Source: an uncultured Prevotellaceae bacterium (GTDB taxonomy: Bacteria > Bacteroidota > Bacteroidia > Bacteroidales > Bacteroidaceae). Taken from it: a stretch of 64,000 nucleotides of DNA. A program made the position numbers and the translations under genes. The notes under the pieces were generated by a model, which saw only the letters and a program-made list of their open reading frames with translations, was not told where the DNA came from and did no database searches. The stretch spans positions 1-64,000 of the forward strand of contig CASGAM010000008.1 of NCBI GenBank assembly GCA_949299545.1, in the 5' to 3' direction. Position 1 is the first letter of the stretch; the number at the start of each line of letters is the position of its first letter. Below, one piece after another: positions 48,406 through 57,687 of the stretch.

Positions 48406-49503
48406 ATGGAAACATTCTCATTGATCACGTTGGTATGCTTCGCCACCATTCATTTGATGATGGCGTCGGTATTGGCTTTGTATGCGCGATATAAGGTGGA
48501 GTATCTTTGCATGACATGGGTTATGGGAATCTTTTCAGCTTTGTTTTGTGTGGCAATTCCCTTTTATTCTTATTTTAAGTTTGAGACAATGGGGCTGATG
48601 AATCCTTTTATGTTACTGGCGCTGGCTGTCACGTCGTACCTTCAGACCATCAGTCCCTTGGGCATTGCCATGCCTGGATATTTGCAATGGCGCCGCATGT
48701 TGTTATATGCATCTCCTACTATACTCCTTTTGTTGTTTTACGTACTTCATTTAATACGTGGCGGGAGACCGAGCGTGATTCTTACTTATACCGATTTGTT
48801 CGACCGCCTGTTGGGCGTATCTATGATTTTCAGAGTTTTTGCGCTGGCGTTATCGGTATATTATGTAGTCAATTTAGTGCGGTTACCACGTATGCTTGTG
48901 AAAAACATTGAGTTGCCACGTTACTTGAAAGGTTTTGCGACGGTTGTCAGCTTGAATACCATTTACTATGTAGTGGTATCAGTCGTTTACGATTCGCTGT
49001 TATTCTATATTTATCTTTATTTGTTTACTATATTAAATATGTATATATTCTTCCGGACTCTTGAAACGATGGCCATACATCTGCCGCGACCCGAGATGAA
49101 GGAAGTAGAACAGGCGCCGGAAACAGATTTGATTGATTTGACGGAGAAAGAAAACTTTAATGCAGCCAATCGTCAACGTTTTGAACGTGTCGAGTATTTC
49201 ATGCAACATGAGCAGGAATGGCTCGACAGTGCGTTCGGGCGTGACCGTTTGTGTGAGGTTACCGGCATTAATCGTCATCTGATGTTGCAGTGTTTGCGCA
49301 GTCAGGGTTATAACAATATTCACGATTATATTAATTCTTACCGTATAAGGGCTCTCAAGCAAAAAGTTCGTTCGGGCGAGATAAAAACGTGCAACGACGC
49401 TGTTTTGGTAGGGTTTGGTTCCGGTAAAACGGCTCGTAATTGTTTTGAGAGGATGGAAGGCTTTTCTTTGGATGAATATCTCAAGGGAAAGCGTAATGCT
49501 TAA
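48406..49503 (+). CDS. Membrane-anchored AraC-type transcriptional regulator
   Basis: The 365-residue protein has about six hydrophobic helices in residues 1-225, a short acidic linker (EQAPETDLIDLTEKENF), and a helix-turn-helix domain from residue 255. The C-terminal domain shows DRLCEVTGINRHLMLQCL, YINSYRIRALKQKV and AVLVGFGSGKTARNCFERM, an AraC-type arrangement. Tethering to the membrane suggests the signal is sensed there or that the domain is freed by proteolysis; both are inference. The start at 48406 is preferred over an in-frame upstream codon because the promoter box sits within that longer frame. Confidence 0.82.
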   Translation: METFSLITLVCFATIHLMMASVLALYARYKVEYLCMTWVMGIFSALFCVAIPFYSYFKFETMGLMNPFMLLALAVTSYLQTISPLGIAMPGYLQWRRMLLYASPTILLLLFYVLHLIRGGRPSVILTYTDLFDRLLGVSMIFRVFALALSVYYVVNLVRLPRMLVKNIELPRYLKGFATVVSLNTIYYVVVSVVYDSLLFYIYLYLFTILNMYIFFRTLETMAIHLPRPEMKEVEQAPETDLIDLTEKENFNAANRQRFERVEYFMQHEQEWLDSAFGRDRLCEVTGINRHLMLQCLRSQGYNNIHDYINSYRIRALKQKVRSGEIKTCNDAVLVGFGSGKTARNCFERMEGFSLDEYLKGKRNA

Positions 49504-49948
49504 GTCTTATATTTTTCTTTTCCATTCTTAGTGGTTGTTTTTTTTGAGGATGAATTTACGGTGCCATGGGCTTGTTTGCGCCTTTGTTCAGGCCGTCCGT
49601 AAAGCGACAGGTCGCAGCTTTTGTTGCGACCGCTTGCAATTTTTGCTGCGACCGCTTGCATTTTTGGCAGAGAACAATACTGATCAAACCAGCATAAGAC
49701 GGCTTTTGTAAGTCGGTGATTTATAGATATCTATGTATCCCATGAATGAGCGAAGCCCTCCTTTAAGAAACGGTGTGTTGGCTATACCTGATTCAAATAT
49801 GCGTATAAGAGCGGACCGATATAAAAATTGAGTTACAAATGTTCGGGCTGAAACTTATGCAGGCGACAATCTTCAATGGTTATGAAATATTTTTTAATGA
49901 AAAGTGAATATTTTTATGATTTTTGGCAGATGGTTTCAGATAAAACTA
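49504..49948. other. Gene-free region between the AraC-type gene and the acyl-CoA ligase
   Basis: About 450 bp without a gene. It contains copy 3 of the GCGACCTGTCGC repeat (49604-49664). The ligase promoter box lies at the end. Confidence 0.55.
49604..49664. repeat. Dispersed GCGACCTGTCGC repeat, copy 3 (reverse, partial)
   Basis: GCGACAGGTCGC at 49604-49615 is followed by two tandem units of about 20 bases, TTGCGACCGCTTGCAATTTT and CTGCGACCGCTTGCATTTTT (49624-49664). The units are the complement of the GCAAGCGGTTG module of copies 1 and 4, so this copy is in the opposite orientation and lacks the second palindrome arm. Confidence 0.8.
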
Positions 49949-49956
49949 TATCTTTG
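49949..49956 (+). promoter_or_regulatory. Bacteroidota-type -7 box (acyl-CoA ligase)
   Basis: TATCTTTG lies 24 bp before the ATG at 49980. This supports the short start, because the longer frame would begin at the last base of the box. Confidence 0.55.
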
Positions 49957-49979
49957 TGCATAATAAAAAAACTAAAGCT

Positions 49980-51788
49980 ATGTTAAATACGTCGTTTCTG
50001 GCAAGATTGGTACACGAGCAGGCCGGAATTTATGGTGAGAGGACTGCCATGTCGTACCGTGATTATGACAAAAATGAGTGGATTCCTGTTTCATGGACTG
50101 AATTTTCCAATACTGTTTTCAGTGTGTCAAATGCTTTGCTGGATTTGGGGGTCGCAGTTCAGGAGAATATAGCAGTGTTTTCGCAAAACAAGCCCGAATG
50201 TTTGTTTGTCGATTTTGGAGCCTATGGCATAAGAGCCGTCACGATACCGTTTTATGCAACCAGTTCCGAAGCGCAGATAACATATATGATTGACGATGCT
50301 CACATACGTTTCGTCTTTGTCGGGGAGCAAGAGCAATATGACATTGCTTTCAGGACATTGTTGCATAGCCATACATTACAGAAATTGATTATTTTCGACC
50401 GCAAAGTAGAGCGGAACCCTCAAGATAATGTTTCGGTTTATTTTGACGAGTTTATAGAAACCGGTTCAGCCCGTCTATATCAGAAGGAGGTAGAAACACG
50501 TATGTCCGAGACGCGTGAGGAGGACTTGGTGAATATTCTCTATACATCGGGAACAACAGGTGTGAGTAAGGGTGTGACGTTTACCAACCTGATGTTTCAT
50601 GATGCAATGATAGCCAATGACAAAGTGTTGAACCTTAGTGAAAACGACACGGCCCTGAATTTCTTGCCGTTTACGCACGTTTTTGAACGCGCATGGTCTT
50701 ATCTCTGTCTGGCAGAAGGCGTACAGCTTTATATTAATCTCCGTCCGGTCGACGTCCTTCAGTCATTGCAGGAGGTGCATCCTACGTGCATGTGTGCAGT
50801 TCCTCGCTTTTGGGAGAAAGTGTATGCGGGGGTACAGGAAAAGATTCGTACCAGCAGTCCGGTGCAGCGGGCGCTTTTGAATGAGGCTTTGCAAGTAGGC
50901 AAAGCGTATAATGTGCAATATAAGATGCGCGGATTGCAGCCTCCGCTTTCACTTAAAATGCGATATAAATTCTTTGAGAAGACTGTCATCGCATTGTTGA
51001 AAAAGACATTGGGGTTGGAGAATGCCAATTTCTTTCCTACGGCAGGAGCCGCCATTCCGCCGGCAGTAGAAGAGTTTGTACATGCGGCGGGTATTAATAT
51101 GGTGGCCGGTTATGGTTTGACAGAATCTACGGCAACAGTTTCATGTGCCTGGGAAGGTTTGCCGAAGACAATCGGTTCCGTAGGCCGCGTTATTGACGGA
51201 GTGGAACTGAAAATAGGAGAGAATGATGAGATATTGTTGCGTGGAACGACCATTACCAAGGGTTATTATCTTAAGGAAGATGCCACAAAAGCAGCCATTG
51301 ATGCAGATGGTTGGTTTCATACAGGAGACGCCGGTTATATTAAGAACGGAGAGCTTTTCCTTACAGAACGCATAAAGGATCTTTTCAAAACATCGAATGG
51401 AAAATACATCGCTCCCCAGATGATAGAATCCAAACTGGTGGTGGATCGTTATATCGATCAAATCGTGATTATCGCAGATGAACGCAAGTTCGTGTCGGCC
51501 CTTGTCGTTCCGGAATATAATTTGTTGCGCAAGTTTGCAGAGCGTCATCATATCCCCTATACCGATCTGCCGGATCTTTGTGCCAATCCGGATATCAATA
51601 AGATGCTGTTGTTTCGCATAGACACATTGCAGCAAGAGTTTGCCCATTATGAACAGGTCAAGAAAATAACCGTCTTGCCGGCTCCTTTCAGCCTTGAAAA
51701 AGGAGAGTTGACCAATACGCTGAAAATCAAGCGCCCGGTCGTTAACCAAAATTATGCCGCAGAGATTGATGCCATGTATGAAGAGTGA
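49980..51788 (+). CDS. Long-chain fatty acid-CoA ligase (AMP-forming)
   Basis: The protein belongs to the ANL superfamily and activates fatty acids with ATP and CoA. The P-loop YTSGTTGVSKGVTFTN lies near residue 188, the A5-type NMVAGYGLTESTATVS near 370, and the ATP motif ADGWFHTGDAGYI near 440. The C-terminal lysine region ERIKDLFKTSNGKYIAP matches the long-chain branch. Length 602 residues. Exact chain-length preference is unknown. prfB follows after 87 bp with its own promoter box. Confidence 0.92.
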   Translation: MLNTSFLARLVHEQAGIYGERTAMSYRDYDKNEWIPVSWTEFSNTVFSVSNALLDLGVAVQENIAVFSQNKPECLFVDFGAYGIRAVTIPFYATSSEAQITYMIDDAHIRFVFVGEQEQYDIAFRTLLHSHTLQKLIIFDRKVERNPQDNVSVYFDEFIETGSARLYQKEVETRMSETREEDLVNILYTSGTTGVSKGVTFTNLMFHDAMIANDKVLNLSENDTALNFLPFTHVFERAWSYLCLAEGVQLYINLRPVDVLQSLQEVHPTCMCAVPRFWEKVYAGVQEKIRTSSPVQRALLNEALQVGKAYNVQYKMRGLQPPLSLKMRYKFFEKTVIALLKKTLGLENANFFPTAGAAIPPAVEEFVHAAGINMVAGYGLTESTATVSCAWEGLPKTIGSVGRVIDGVELKIGENDEILLRGTTITKGYYLKEDATKAAIDADGWFHTGDAGYIKNGELFLTERIKDLFKTSNGKYIAPQMIESKLVVDRYIDQIVIIADERKFVSALVVPEYNLLRKFAERHHIPYTDLPDLCANPDINKMLLFRIDTLQQEFAHYEQVKKITVLPAPFSLEKGELTNTLKIKRPVVNQNYAAEIDAMYEE

Positions 51789-51849
51789 ACCGGTTGTGTT
51801 TTTATGTAAAATAATCAGGTTAAAACTTCCATTTGCAGCCGATTTGCGC

Positions 51850-51857
51850 TATCTTTG
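51850..51857 (+). promoter_or_regulatory. Bacteroidota-type -7 box (prfB)
   Basis: TATCTTTG followed by CAG lies 18 bp before the ATG at 51876. It excludes the longer frame start at 51855. Confidence 0.55.
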
Positions 51858-51875
51858 CAGATTAAAAGCATTATT

Positions 51876-52985
51876 ATGATCACCATTGACCAACTCAAAG
51901 AAGTTAAGACGCGTACGGAAGCATTATATCGCTATTTGGACATTGAGAATAAAAAAGTCCAGGTCGAGGAAGAGCAGTTGCGTACGCAAGCACCTGGATT
52001 TTGGGATGACGCCAAAGCGGCTGAAGAACAAATGAAAAAAGTGAAAGGTTTGCAGAAGTGGCTTGACGGTTATAAAGAAGTAAAAACCCTCTGCGATGAA
52101 TTGGAGTTAGCCTTTGACTTTTATAAGGAAGAGATGGTGACTGAGGAAGAGGTGGATAGCCAATATGAAAAGGCTGTAGAAGCAATAGAAGATCTGGAAC
52201 TGAGGAATATGCTTCGTCAGGAAGAGGATAGCATGGATGCTGTCCTTAAAATTAATTCCGGAGCCGGCGGTACAGAAAGTCAGGATTGGGCCTCCATGCT
52301 GATGCGTATGTACTTGCGTTGGGGTGAGGCTCATGGTTACAAGTGTACCATCAGCAATTTGCAGGATGGTGACGAAGCAGGTATCAAAACAGTGACAATG
52401 CAGTTTGAAGGTGAGTTTGCCTATGGCTATCTGAAGTCGGAAAACGGGGTGCATCGGTTAGTGCGCGTTTCACCTTATAATGCACAAGGCAAGCGAATGA
52501 CGTCTTTTGCATCTGTATTCGTAACACCTTTGGTTGATGATTCCATCGAGGTTTATGTCGATCCGGCACGTGTTTCCTGGGACTTATTCCGTTCGGGTGG
52601 TGCCGGCGGTCAGAATGTCAATAAGGTGGAGACCGGTGTCCGTTTGCGCTATCAATACAAAGACCCGGATACCGGCGAAGAGGAAGAAATCCTTATTGAA
52701 AACACCGAGAGCCGTAAACAGTTGGAAAATCGGGAAAACGCCATGCGCCTGTTGAAGTCGCAACTTTACGACCGGGCTTTGCAGAAACGAAAAGCCAAAC
52801 AGGCAGAAATTGAAGCCGGCAAGAAGAAAATAGAATGGGGAAGCCAAATCCGGAGTTATGTTTTTGATGACCGACGTGTCAAAGACCATCGAACCAACTA
52901 TCAGACATCTGATGTAGGCGGTGTGATGGATGGTAAGATAGACGGCTTTATTAAAGCATATCTGATGGAATTTGCAGGTGAATAA
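51876..52985 (+). CDS. prfB: Peptide chain release factor 2
   Basis: RF2 ends translation at UGA and UAA codons. Domain 3 carries FRSGGAGGQNVNKVETGVR with the GGQ motif near residue 238. The stop-recognition tripeptide, aligned to E. coli SPF, reads SPY (VSPYNAQGKRMTSFASVF). No internal stop or shifty CTTTGA is present near codon 25, so the programmed frameshift of many RF2 genes is absent here. Length 369 is normal. A 50-residue membrane protein gene starts 31 bp after the stop. Confidence 0.96.
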   Translation: MITIDQLKEVKTRTEALYRYLDIENKKVQVEEEQLRTQAPGFWDDAKAAEEQMKKVKGLQKWLDGYKEVKTLCDELELAFDFYKEEMVTEEEVDSQYEKAVEAIEDLELRNMLRQEEDSMDAVLKINSGAGGTESQDWASMLMRMYLRWGEAHGYKCTISNLQDGDEAGIKTVTMQFEGEFAYGYLKSENGVHRLVRVSPYNAQGKRMTSFASVFVTPLVDDSIEVYVDPARVSWDLFRSGGAGGQNVNKVETGVRLRYQYKDPDTGEEEEILIENTESRKQLENRENAMRLLKSQLYDRALQKRKAKQAEIEAGKKKIEWGSQIRSYVFDDRRVKDHRTNYQTSDVGGVMDGKIDGFIKAYLMEFAGE

Positions 52986-53016
52986 CCTTAGAAGCATAAC
53001 CTTAAATACAGAGACT

Positions 53017-53169
53017 ATGAGTACCTTGAACAAAACGAAACGGAGAAAAGAACGTGAAATGAGAGAGGCAAAGCAGGCAAAACGCGTAATGAAAAGTTTG
53101 ATAGGCGCGCTGGCTTTGTTGATTATATTAAGTATCATTGCTTTTACTCTGTTGGGAAGTGGCGCTTGA
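53017..53169 (+). CDS. Small single-pass membrane protein (50 residues)
   Basis: The protein starts MSTLNKTKRRKEREMREAKQ and ends with one membrane helix (SLIGALALLIILSIIAFTLL). The basic N-terminus suggests an N-in orientation. It matches no family I know. Its final 11 bases overlap the GTG start of the CYTH gene, so the two are probably translated together. Its upstream neighbour prfB is on the same strand, 31 bp away. Confidence 0.65.
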   Translation: MSTLNKTKRRKEREMREAKQAKRVMKSLIGALALLIILSIIAFTLLGSGA

Positions 53170-53632
53170 AATAGAACGTAAGTTCCTTGTAAAAGGGGAT
53201 TATAAAAGTCAGGCTTTTGATAGTAGCCGGATATGCCAGGGATATATTTGTTCAGGCAATGGCAAGACCGTCCGTATACGAATACGTGACGAAAAGGGTT
53301 TTTTAACGGTGAAAGGTCCGTCCGGAACCAAAGGGCTTTCGCGTTATGAGTTTGAAACTGAGGTTCCGTTGGCAGATGCCGAGGAAATGATGAAGCTGTG
53401 CGAACCGGGTATTATCAGTAAGACCCGTTATCTGGTTCGTGCCGGAAACCGTGTTTTCGAGATAGATGAGTTCTATGGCGAAAATGAAGGGTTGGTTATT
53501 GCTGAAGTGGAACTATCGTCTGAGGATGAGACTTTTGAGCGCCCTGGATTTTTGGGCCGTGAGGTGACAGGCGACCGGCGGTATTATAACGCACAGTTAC
53601 GCTTGAATCCTTATAAGAACTGGAAAGAATAA
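53159..53632 (+). CDS. CYTH domain protein (triphosphate tunnel metalloenzyme family)
   Basis: The N-terminus MALEIERKFLV has the ExExK motif of the CYTH fold, which binds triphosphates in a beta-barrel tunnel. Later charged strands include TVRIRIRDEKGFLTVKG and SKTRYLVRAGNRVFEIDEF, matching family members near residues 40-105. The substrate (thiamine triphosphate, tripolyphosphate or another) is unknown. A GTG at 53159 gives the canonical start; a longer frame from a TTG at 53138 has no family support. It overlaps the small membrane protein by 11 bases. Confidence 0.85.
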   Translation: MALEIERKFLVKGDYKSQAFDSSRICQGYICSGNGKTVRIRIRDEKGFLTVKGPSGTKGLSRYEFETEVPLADAEEMMKLCEPGIISKTRYLVRAGNRVFEIDEFYGENEGLVIAEVELSSEDETFERPGFLGREVTGDRRYYNAQLRLNPYKNWKE

Positions 53633-53658
53633 AATCCGTCTTTATTGGGGATATAGTT

Positions 53659-56600
53659 ATGAAAGGCCTTGTCTTTGGTAGATTCCGATGTTGGCTTGCC
53701 GGATGTCTGGTTGCATTGACGGCAACTGTGGTTTTTGCTGATGACGAAGCAGTACCGATGCCTTTTGTAGATCAGTTGGCGTCTAAAGAGATAACAGCAC
53801 TGTATCAGGATCATGATGGTTTTTTGTGGATAGGAACTACCCATGGTGTAGCACGTTATGACGGATACGATCTTGTCTCTTTTATGAGTGATTACGTTAA
53901 TCCTGGCCGTTTGACAAACAATTATGTGACAGGTATTACGGATTCACGCTATTTGCTGCTGGTCGGAACAAAGAAAGGCTTGAATGTGTTTGATAAGGTG
54001 ATGTGGACGATGAAGCCGTCTGCGGAAAGCATTTTCAGTGAAAAGGAAATCAAGAGCCTTATTTCAAGTAGCGATGGAAAGTTTTGGATTGCCACCGTAG
54101 AAGCTCTTTATCGTTGTGATGAACGGTTGGCAGTTGAGCGTCGTTATGAATTGTTCTCACGAAAAGAAAGCGGCGTTGTTTCTTTGTACGAAGACAAGAA
54201 TGGACATATCTGGGCGTTAACATGGGGACGCGGTTTGTATCGCCTGAACAGGCGGACTGATACCTTTGAATCATTTTCACCGGTGGGCCGGTTCAACCAG
54301 CCGTTTGTACTTTTCCAGGATGATAAGATGAGGTATTGGCTTGGAACCTGGGGCGATGGTTTGTACAGGTTTTATCCGGAGCGTCAGGGGGCAGCTGCTT
54401 ATGAACGTCAGGATGTGGGAGATGCCATTTGTTTTAACATCCATCAGGATCGGCGGAACGGTCGTTTATGGATGTTGTTTTATCAAGCATTGAAGATTTT
54501 TGAGGTGGGTGATGATGGACGTCTGATTGAACAACAGACTCCCGAAAATTTGGATGCTGGCCGTATGTTTTCAATGGTGGTGCAAGACCGGTCTGGCAGC
54601 TTGTGGTTAGGAGCCTATGATGAAGGTTACAAGATAGTAGAGAATAATAAGGGGCTGGCTTATTATCCTTTGCCTTTCGTGAAACGTCATTTATCGTTCG
54701 ATGCCAATCTGAACTGCATGTATGAGGAATCGGGGGGGATGCTATGGTTGAATCAAGAACGTTACGGCTTGATGTGTTATGATAGGGTAACCGGCTGTAA
54801 CAGTTTTGATTGTCCTAATCGTGAGGTGGGGGTAAATTATATTTGTGCAGCCGATGAACCTGCTGCCGTTTGGGTTGCATCGATAAATGTACCCCGTGTA
54901 TTCCGTGCTGAAAGGGATGGCTGTAGGATTTCTTTTACTGATACATTGGAGCTTCATACGGCAGGGAAATGGCAAGGCCATGTACTCGCTATTTGCAGAA
55001 GTTTGAGTGGGCATTTGTGGGCATTGACCGAGCAATCTGTTTTTGTAAAGACACCTTCCGGACGGCGGATGTTATCATTGCCGGATGGGTTGAAAGCGAC
55101 GTGTATTGCCGATGATGCAGGCCGTGTATGGTTAGGTGGCCGTGATGGCATGCTTTATGCTTTATGCCCGTTAAAGGATACTGCCCGGCATTTTATGATG
55201 CTGCGCTATGATCTGGGGCGAAAGGTGTCAGGTGATATCATACATATTGCTGTGGATGATTCCGGAGATTTGTGGTTAGGGACTTCTTTAGGAGCAGTTT
55301 GGCATTTTGAGTCAAAGTCTTGTAAATTGTCTGACGAGACGGAAGCTTCTACAGGCCGCCGCCAGCCGTTATTAGGCTTGTATTTCCATGGTGGTTTCCT
55401 ATATGCCGTGACGCCGGGTGCAGTCATCCGACGAAATGTCAAGACGGGTATAAACCAATACTATTTTTCGAGGACACGACAGGTTCCGGTCCTTTCTTTC
55501 CGTAACGCTGCTGCTTGTATAGGCGATGAGGGATTGTTTTATGCTGGTGGACATGGAGGTTTTGTTACTATAGACCCCAAATATGAAGAACATGTTTCTC
55601 AGGATTCTGTACGTGTGACAGATGTGTTGATGGATGGAAAGAGTATTTGGGAATTAGATGGTATTAGCCGTATGGATGGGGTGCTTTGTGTGCCTTCTGA
55701 TTGCCATCGTGTTGCTTTTTCCTTTTCATCGCTTAATTATGAAAATACAGGTAACTTGTATTATGAATATGCTTTGGAAGATGAAAAAGAAGTGTGGAAC
55801 CGATTGAAGCCTGGAGAAAACATGGCTGTCTATAATAATGTATCTGCCGGTCGGCATAGGTTAGTGGTGCGTTGTTGTGGCGATAATGGGAAAGTCTGGT
55901 CGTCGGCAGTTTTTCATTTTATCCGTTTGCCACGCTGGTATGAAACATGGTGGGCACGCGTGGTTTTCGTTATGTTTGGAGCATCTTTGTTGGCTTTTCT
56001 TGTTCGGATATACATACTTCGTTTACGTCGGCAGAGTCTTCAGAGATTCAGGCAGGAACTGGCGCAGACGAAGCTGGAGTATTTCACGAATGTGTCGCAC
56101 GAACTTCTGACACCGCTGACAGTACTTTCTTGTTTAGCTGATGAGATTGAGGAGCGGATGCCAGAGGAGACCCGTTTTGTGGAAGCGTTGAGAGGTAATA
56201 CTTCTCGTTTGAAAAAACTTATCAGGCAAGTTCTTGATTTCCGAAAAGTAGAAGCAAAAACATTGCCGTTACAAGTGGCCTATGCCGATGTTGCAGCCTT
56301 TGTCAGAATTATGGCACAGACCGATTTTTCCTTGTTGACACAAGGGCAGGACCTCAAGTTTGAGATGGATCTGGAAACGGAATCATTATATGGTTATTTT
56401 GATGAGGATAAACTCGAAGAGATGCTCTTTAATTTGATATCCAATGCGGTAAAATATACAGATCCTCCCGGGAAAGTCGGTCTTAAACTAAATGTAGTTG
56501 AAGATACTGCTGTGGGGAAAACGGTTGTGTTGCAAATATGGGATGAGGGCATAGGTATTGATGAGAGAGAACAGGAGAATATTTTCAACCGTTTTTATCG

Positions 56601-57594
56601 TTCTGCACAGAACCGTAAAAAGGAGTCCAATGGGATAGGGCTGTCATTGACGAAAGAGTTAGTGGAATTGCACCATGGTTCTATTTCAGTAGACAGTCGA
56701 TTAGGGGCCGGCAGTAGTTTCACTATACGGTTACCGTTAGAGAAACATGTTTATGCGCCGGAGGAAATCTGTCAGAATGAACCCGAAGGGCAAGAGGCTG
56801 GGTTAGATATTCCTGAAGATAAGAAAGAATGTCCGACGGTATTGGTCATAGACGATAATCAAGAGATTACTGACGCATTGGTACTCTTGTTGGGTAGAAA
56901 GTATCGGGTATTGGCTGCGTGTTCAGTTACTCGCGCGAGGGTGTTCTTGTCTGTAGAAGAAGTAGCGTTGGTTGTTTGTGATGTTCGTATGTCTGATACA
57001 GATGGTTTGACATTCTGTAAGGAGTTTAAGGCCGATGTGGCAACGAGTCATATCCCGATTATAATGTTGACGGCCCAAGCTGATGAGGCTACGCGTGCAG
57101 CCTGTTACGAAGCTGGAGCAGATGCTTTTATCTCCAAGCCATTTGATACGAAGGTGTTGATTGCACGCATCGAGAATCTTTTGGTACAGTATGGTCAACG
57201 TAAACTGACGTTTAGGCAAAACCAAGACATCAATTTGAAACTGTTGGCAAGTCGTGAGACAGACGAAGCATTCCTTAAACGTATGGTCTGTTTTATCGAG
57301 GATCATTTGCAAGACTCGTCGTTTGATTTGGAACAGTTGGCTTCAGGCATGAACCTTTCAAAATCGACGCTTAATCGTAAACTTAAAACAATGACAGACT
57401 TGACGCCGATGGATTTTGTGCGTAACATCCGTTTGAAATATGCCTGTCGTTTATTGGAGAACGGAGAAGCAAGTATAACGGAAGTCGCCTATGCCGTAGG
57501 CTTTTCAGACCCTCATTATTTTACCAAATGTTTTAAGGAAGCATTTGGTGTGGCACCAAAAAACTATAGCATGAATAAGCAAAATAAGGGGTAA
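53659..57594 (+). CDS. Hybrid two-component system regulator (HTCS)
   Basis: This 1311-residue protein joins sensor, kinase and regulator in one chain. A signal peptide (LAGCLVALTATVVFA) precedes two seven-bladed beta-propellers with DGFLWIGTTHGVARYDG-type repeats, a Y_Y_Y domain, and a membrane helix near 775. The kinase shows VSHELLTPLTVL, NLISNAVKYTDP and DEGIGI motifs, the receiver VLVIDDN with phospho-Asp in VVCDVRMSD, and an AraC HTH ends the protein (NLSKSTLNRKLKTMTDLTP, EVAYAVGFSDPHYFTKCF). Such proteins sense glycans in Bacteroidota. It converges on the GH2 gene. Confidence 0.94.
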   Translation: MKGLVFGRFRCWLAGCLVALTATVVFADDEAVPMPFVDQLASKEITALYQDHDGFLWIGTTHGVARYDGYDLVSFMSDYVNPGRLTNNYVTGITDSRYLLLVGTKKGLNVFDKVMWTMKPSAESIFSEKEIKSLISSSDGKFWIATVEALYRCDERLAVERRYELFSRKESGVVSLYEDKNGHIWALTWGRGLYRLNRRTDTFESFSPVGRFNQPFVLFQDDKMRYWLGTWGDGLYRFYPERQGAAAYERQDVGDAICFNIHQDRRNGRLWMLFYQALKIFEVGDDGRLIEQQTPENLDAGRMFSMVVQDRSGSLWLGAYDEGYKIVENNKGLAYYPLPFVKRHLSFDANLNCMYEESGGMLWLNQERYGLMCYDRVTGCNSFDCPNREVGVNYICAADEPAAVWVASINVPRVFRAERDGCRISFTDTLELHTAGKWQGHVLAICRSLSGHLWALTEQSVFVKTPSGRRMLSLPDGLKATCIADDAGRVWLGGRDGMLYALCPLKDTARHFMMLRYDLGRKVSGDIIHIAVDDSGDLWLGTSLGAVWHFESKSCKLSDETEASTGRRQPLLGLYFHGGFLYAVTPGAVIRRNVKTGINQYYFSRTRQVPVLSFRNAAACIGDEGLFYAGGHGGFVTIDPKYEEHVSQDSVRVTDVLMDGKSIWELDGISRMDGVLCVPSDCHRVAFSFSSLNYENTGNLYYEYALEDEKEVWNRLKPGENMAVYNNVSAGRHRLVVRCCGDNGKVWSSAVFHFIRLPRWYETWWARVVFVMFGASLLAFLVRIYILRLRRQSLQRFRQELAQTKLEYFTNVSHELLTPLTVLSCLADEIEERMPEETRFVEALRGNTSRLKKLIRQVLDFRKVEAKTLPLQVAYADVAAFVRIMAQTDFSLLTQGQDLKFEMDLETESLYGYFDEDKLEEMLFNLISNAVKYTDPPGKVGLKLNVVEDTAVGKTVVLQIWDEGIGIDEREQENIFNRFYRSAQNRKKESNGIGLSLTKELVELHHGSISVDSRLGAGSSFTIRLPLEKHVYAPEEICQNEPEGQEAGLDIPEDKKECPTVLVIDDNQEITDALVLLLGRKYRVLAACSVTRARVFLSVEEVALVVCDVRMSDTDGLTFCKEFKADVATSHIPIIMLTAQADEATRAACYEAGADAFISKPFDTKVLIARIENLLVQYGQRKLTFRQNQDINLKLLASRETDEAFLKRMVCFIEDHLQDSSFDLEQLASGMNLSKSTLNRKLKTMTDLTPMDFVRNIRLKYACRLLENGEASITEVAYAVGFSDPHYFTKCFKEAFGVAPKNYSMNKQNKG

Positions 57595-57687
57595 AGAGAA
57601 TCCGTTCTCAGGGCTTCACATTGTATAATCCTTTATAAATAATACGACAATGAAACCTGAAAACGGATAAAATGATAATACGGTGTT

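Noticed and set aside
51141-51749. A 202-residue open frame opposite the acyl-CoA ligase
   Set aside because: It is antisense to a well supported gene and shows no family features.
51876-51960. Programmed frameshift in prfB
   Set aside because: No in-frame stop or CTTTGA signal occurs near codon 25; the frame is open throughout.
57600-57668. Imperfect inverted repeat between the first HTCS gene and the GH2 gene
   Set aside because: The arms match at 12 of 13 positions but are 43 bases apart, with no T run. It may help end transcription, but the evidence is weak.
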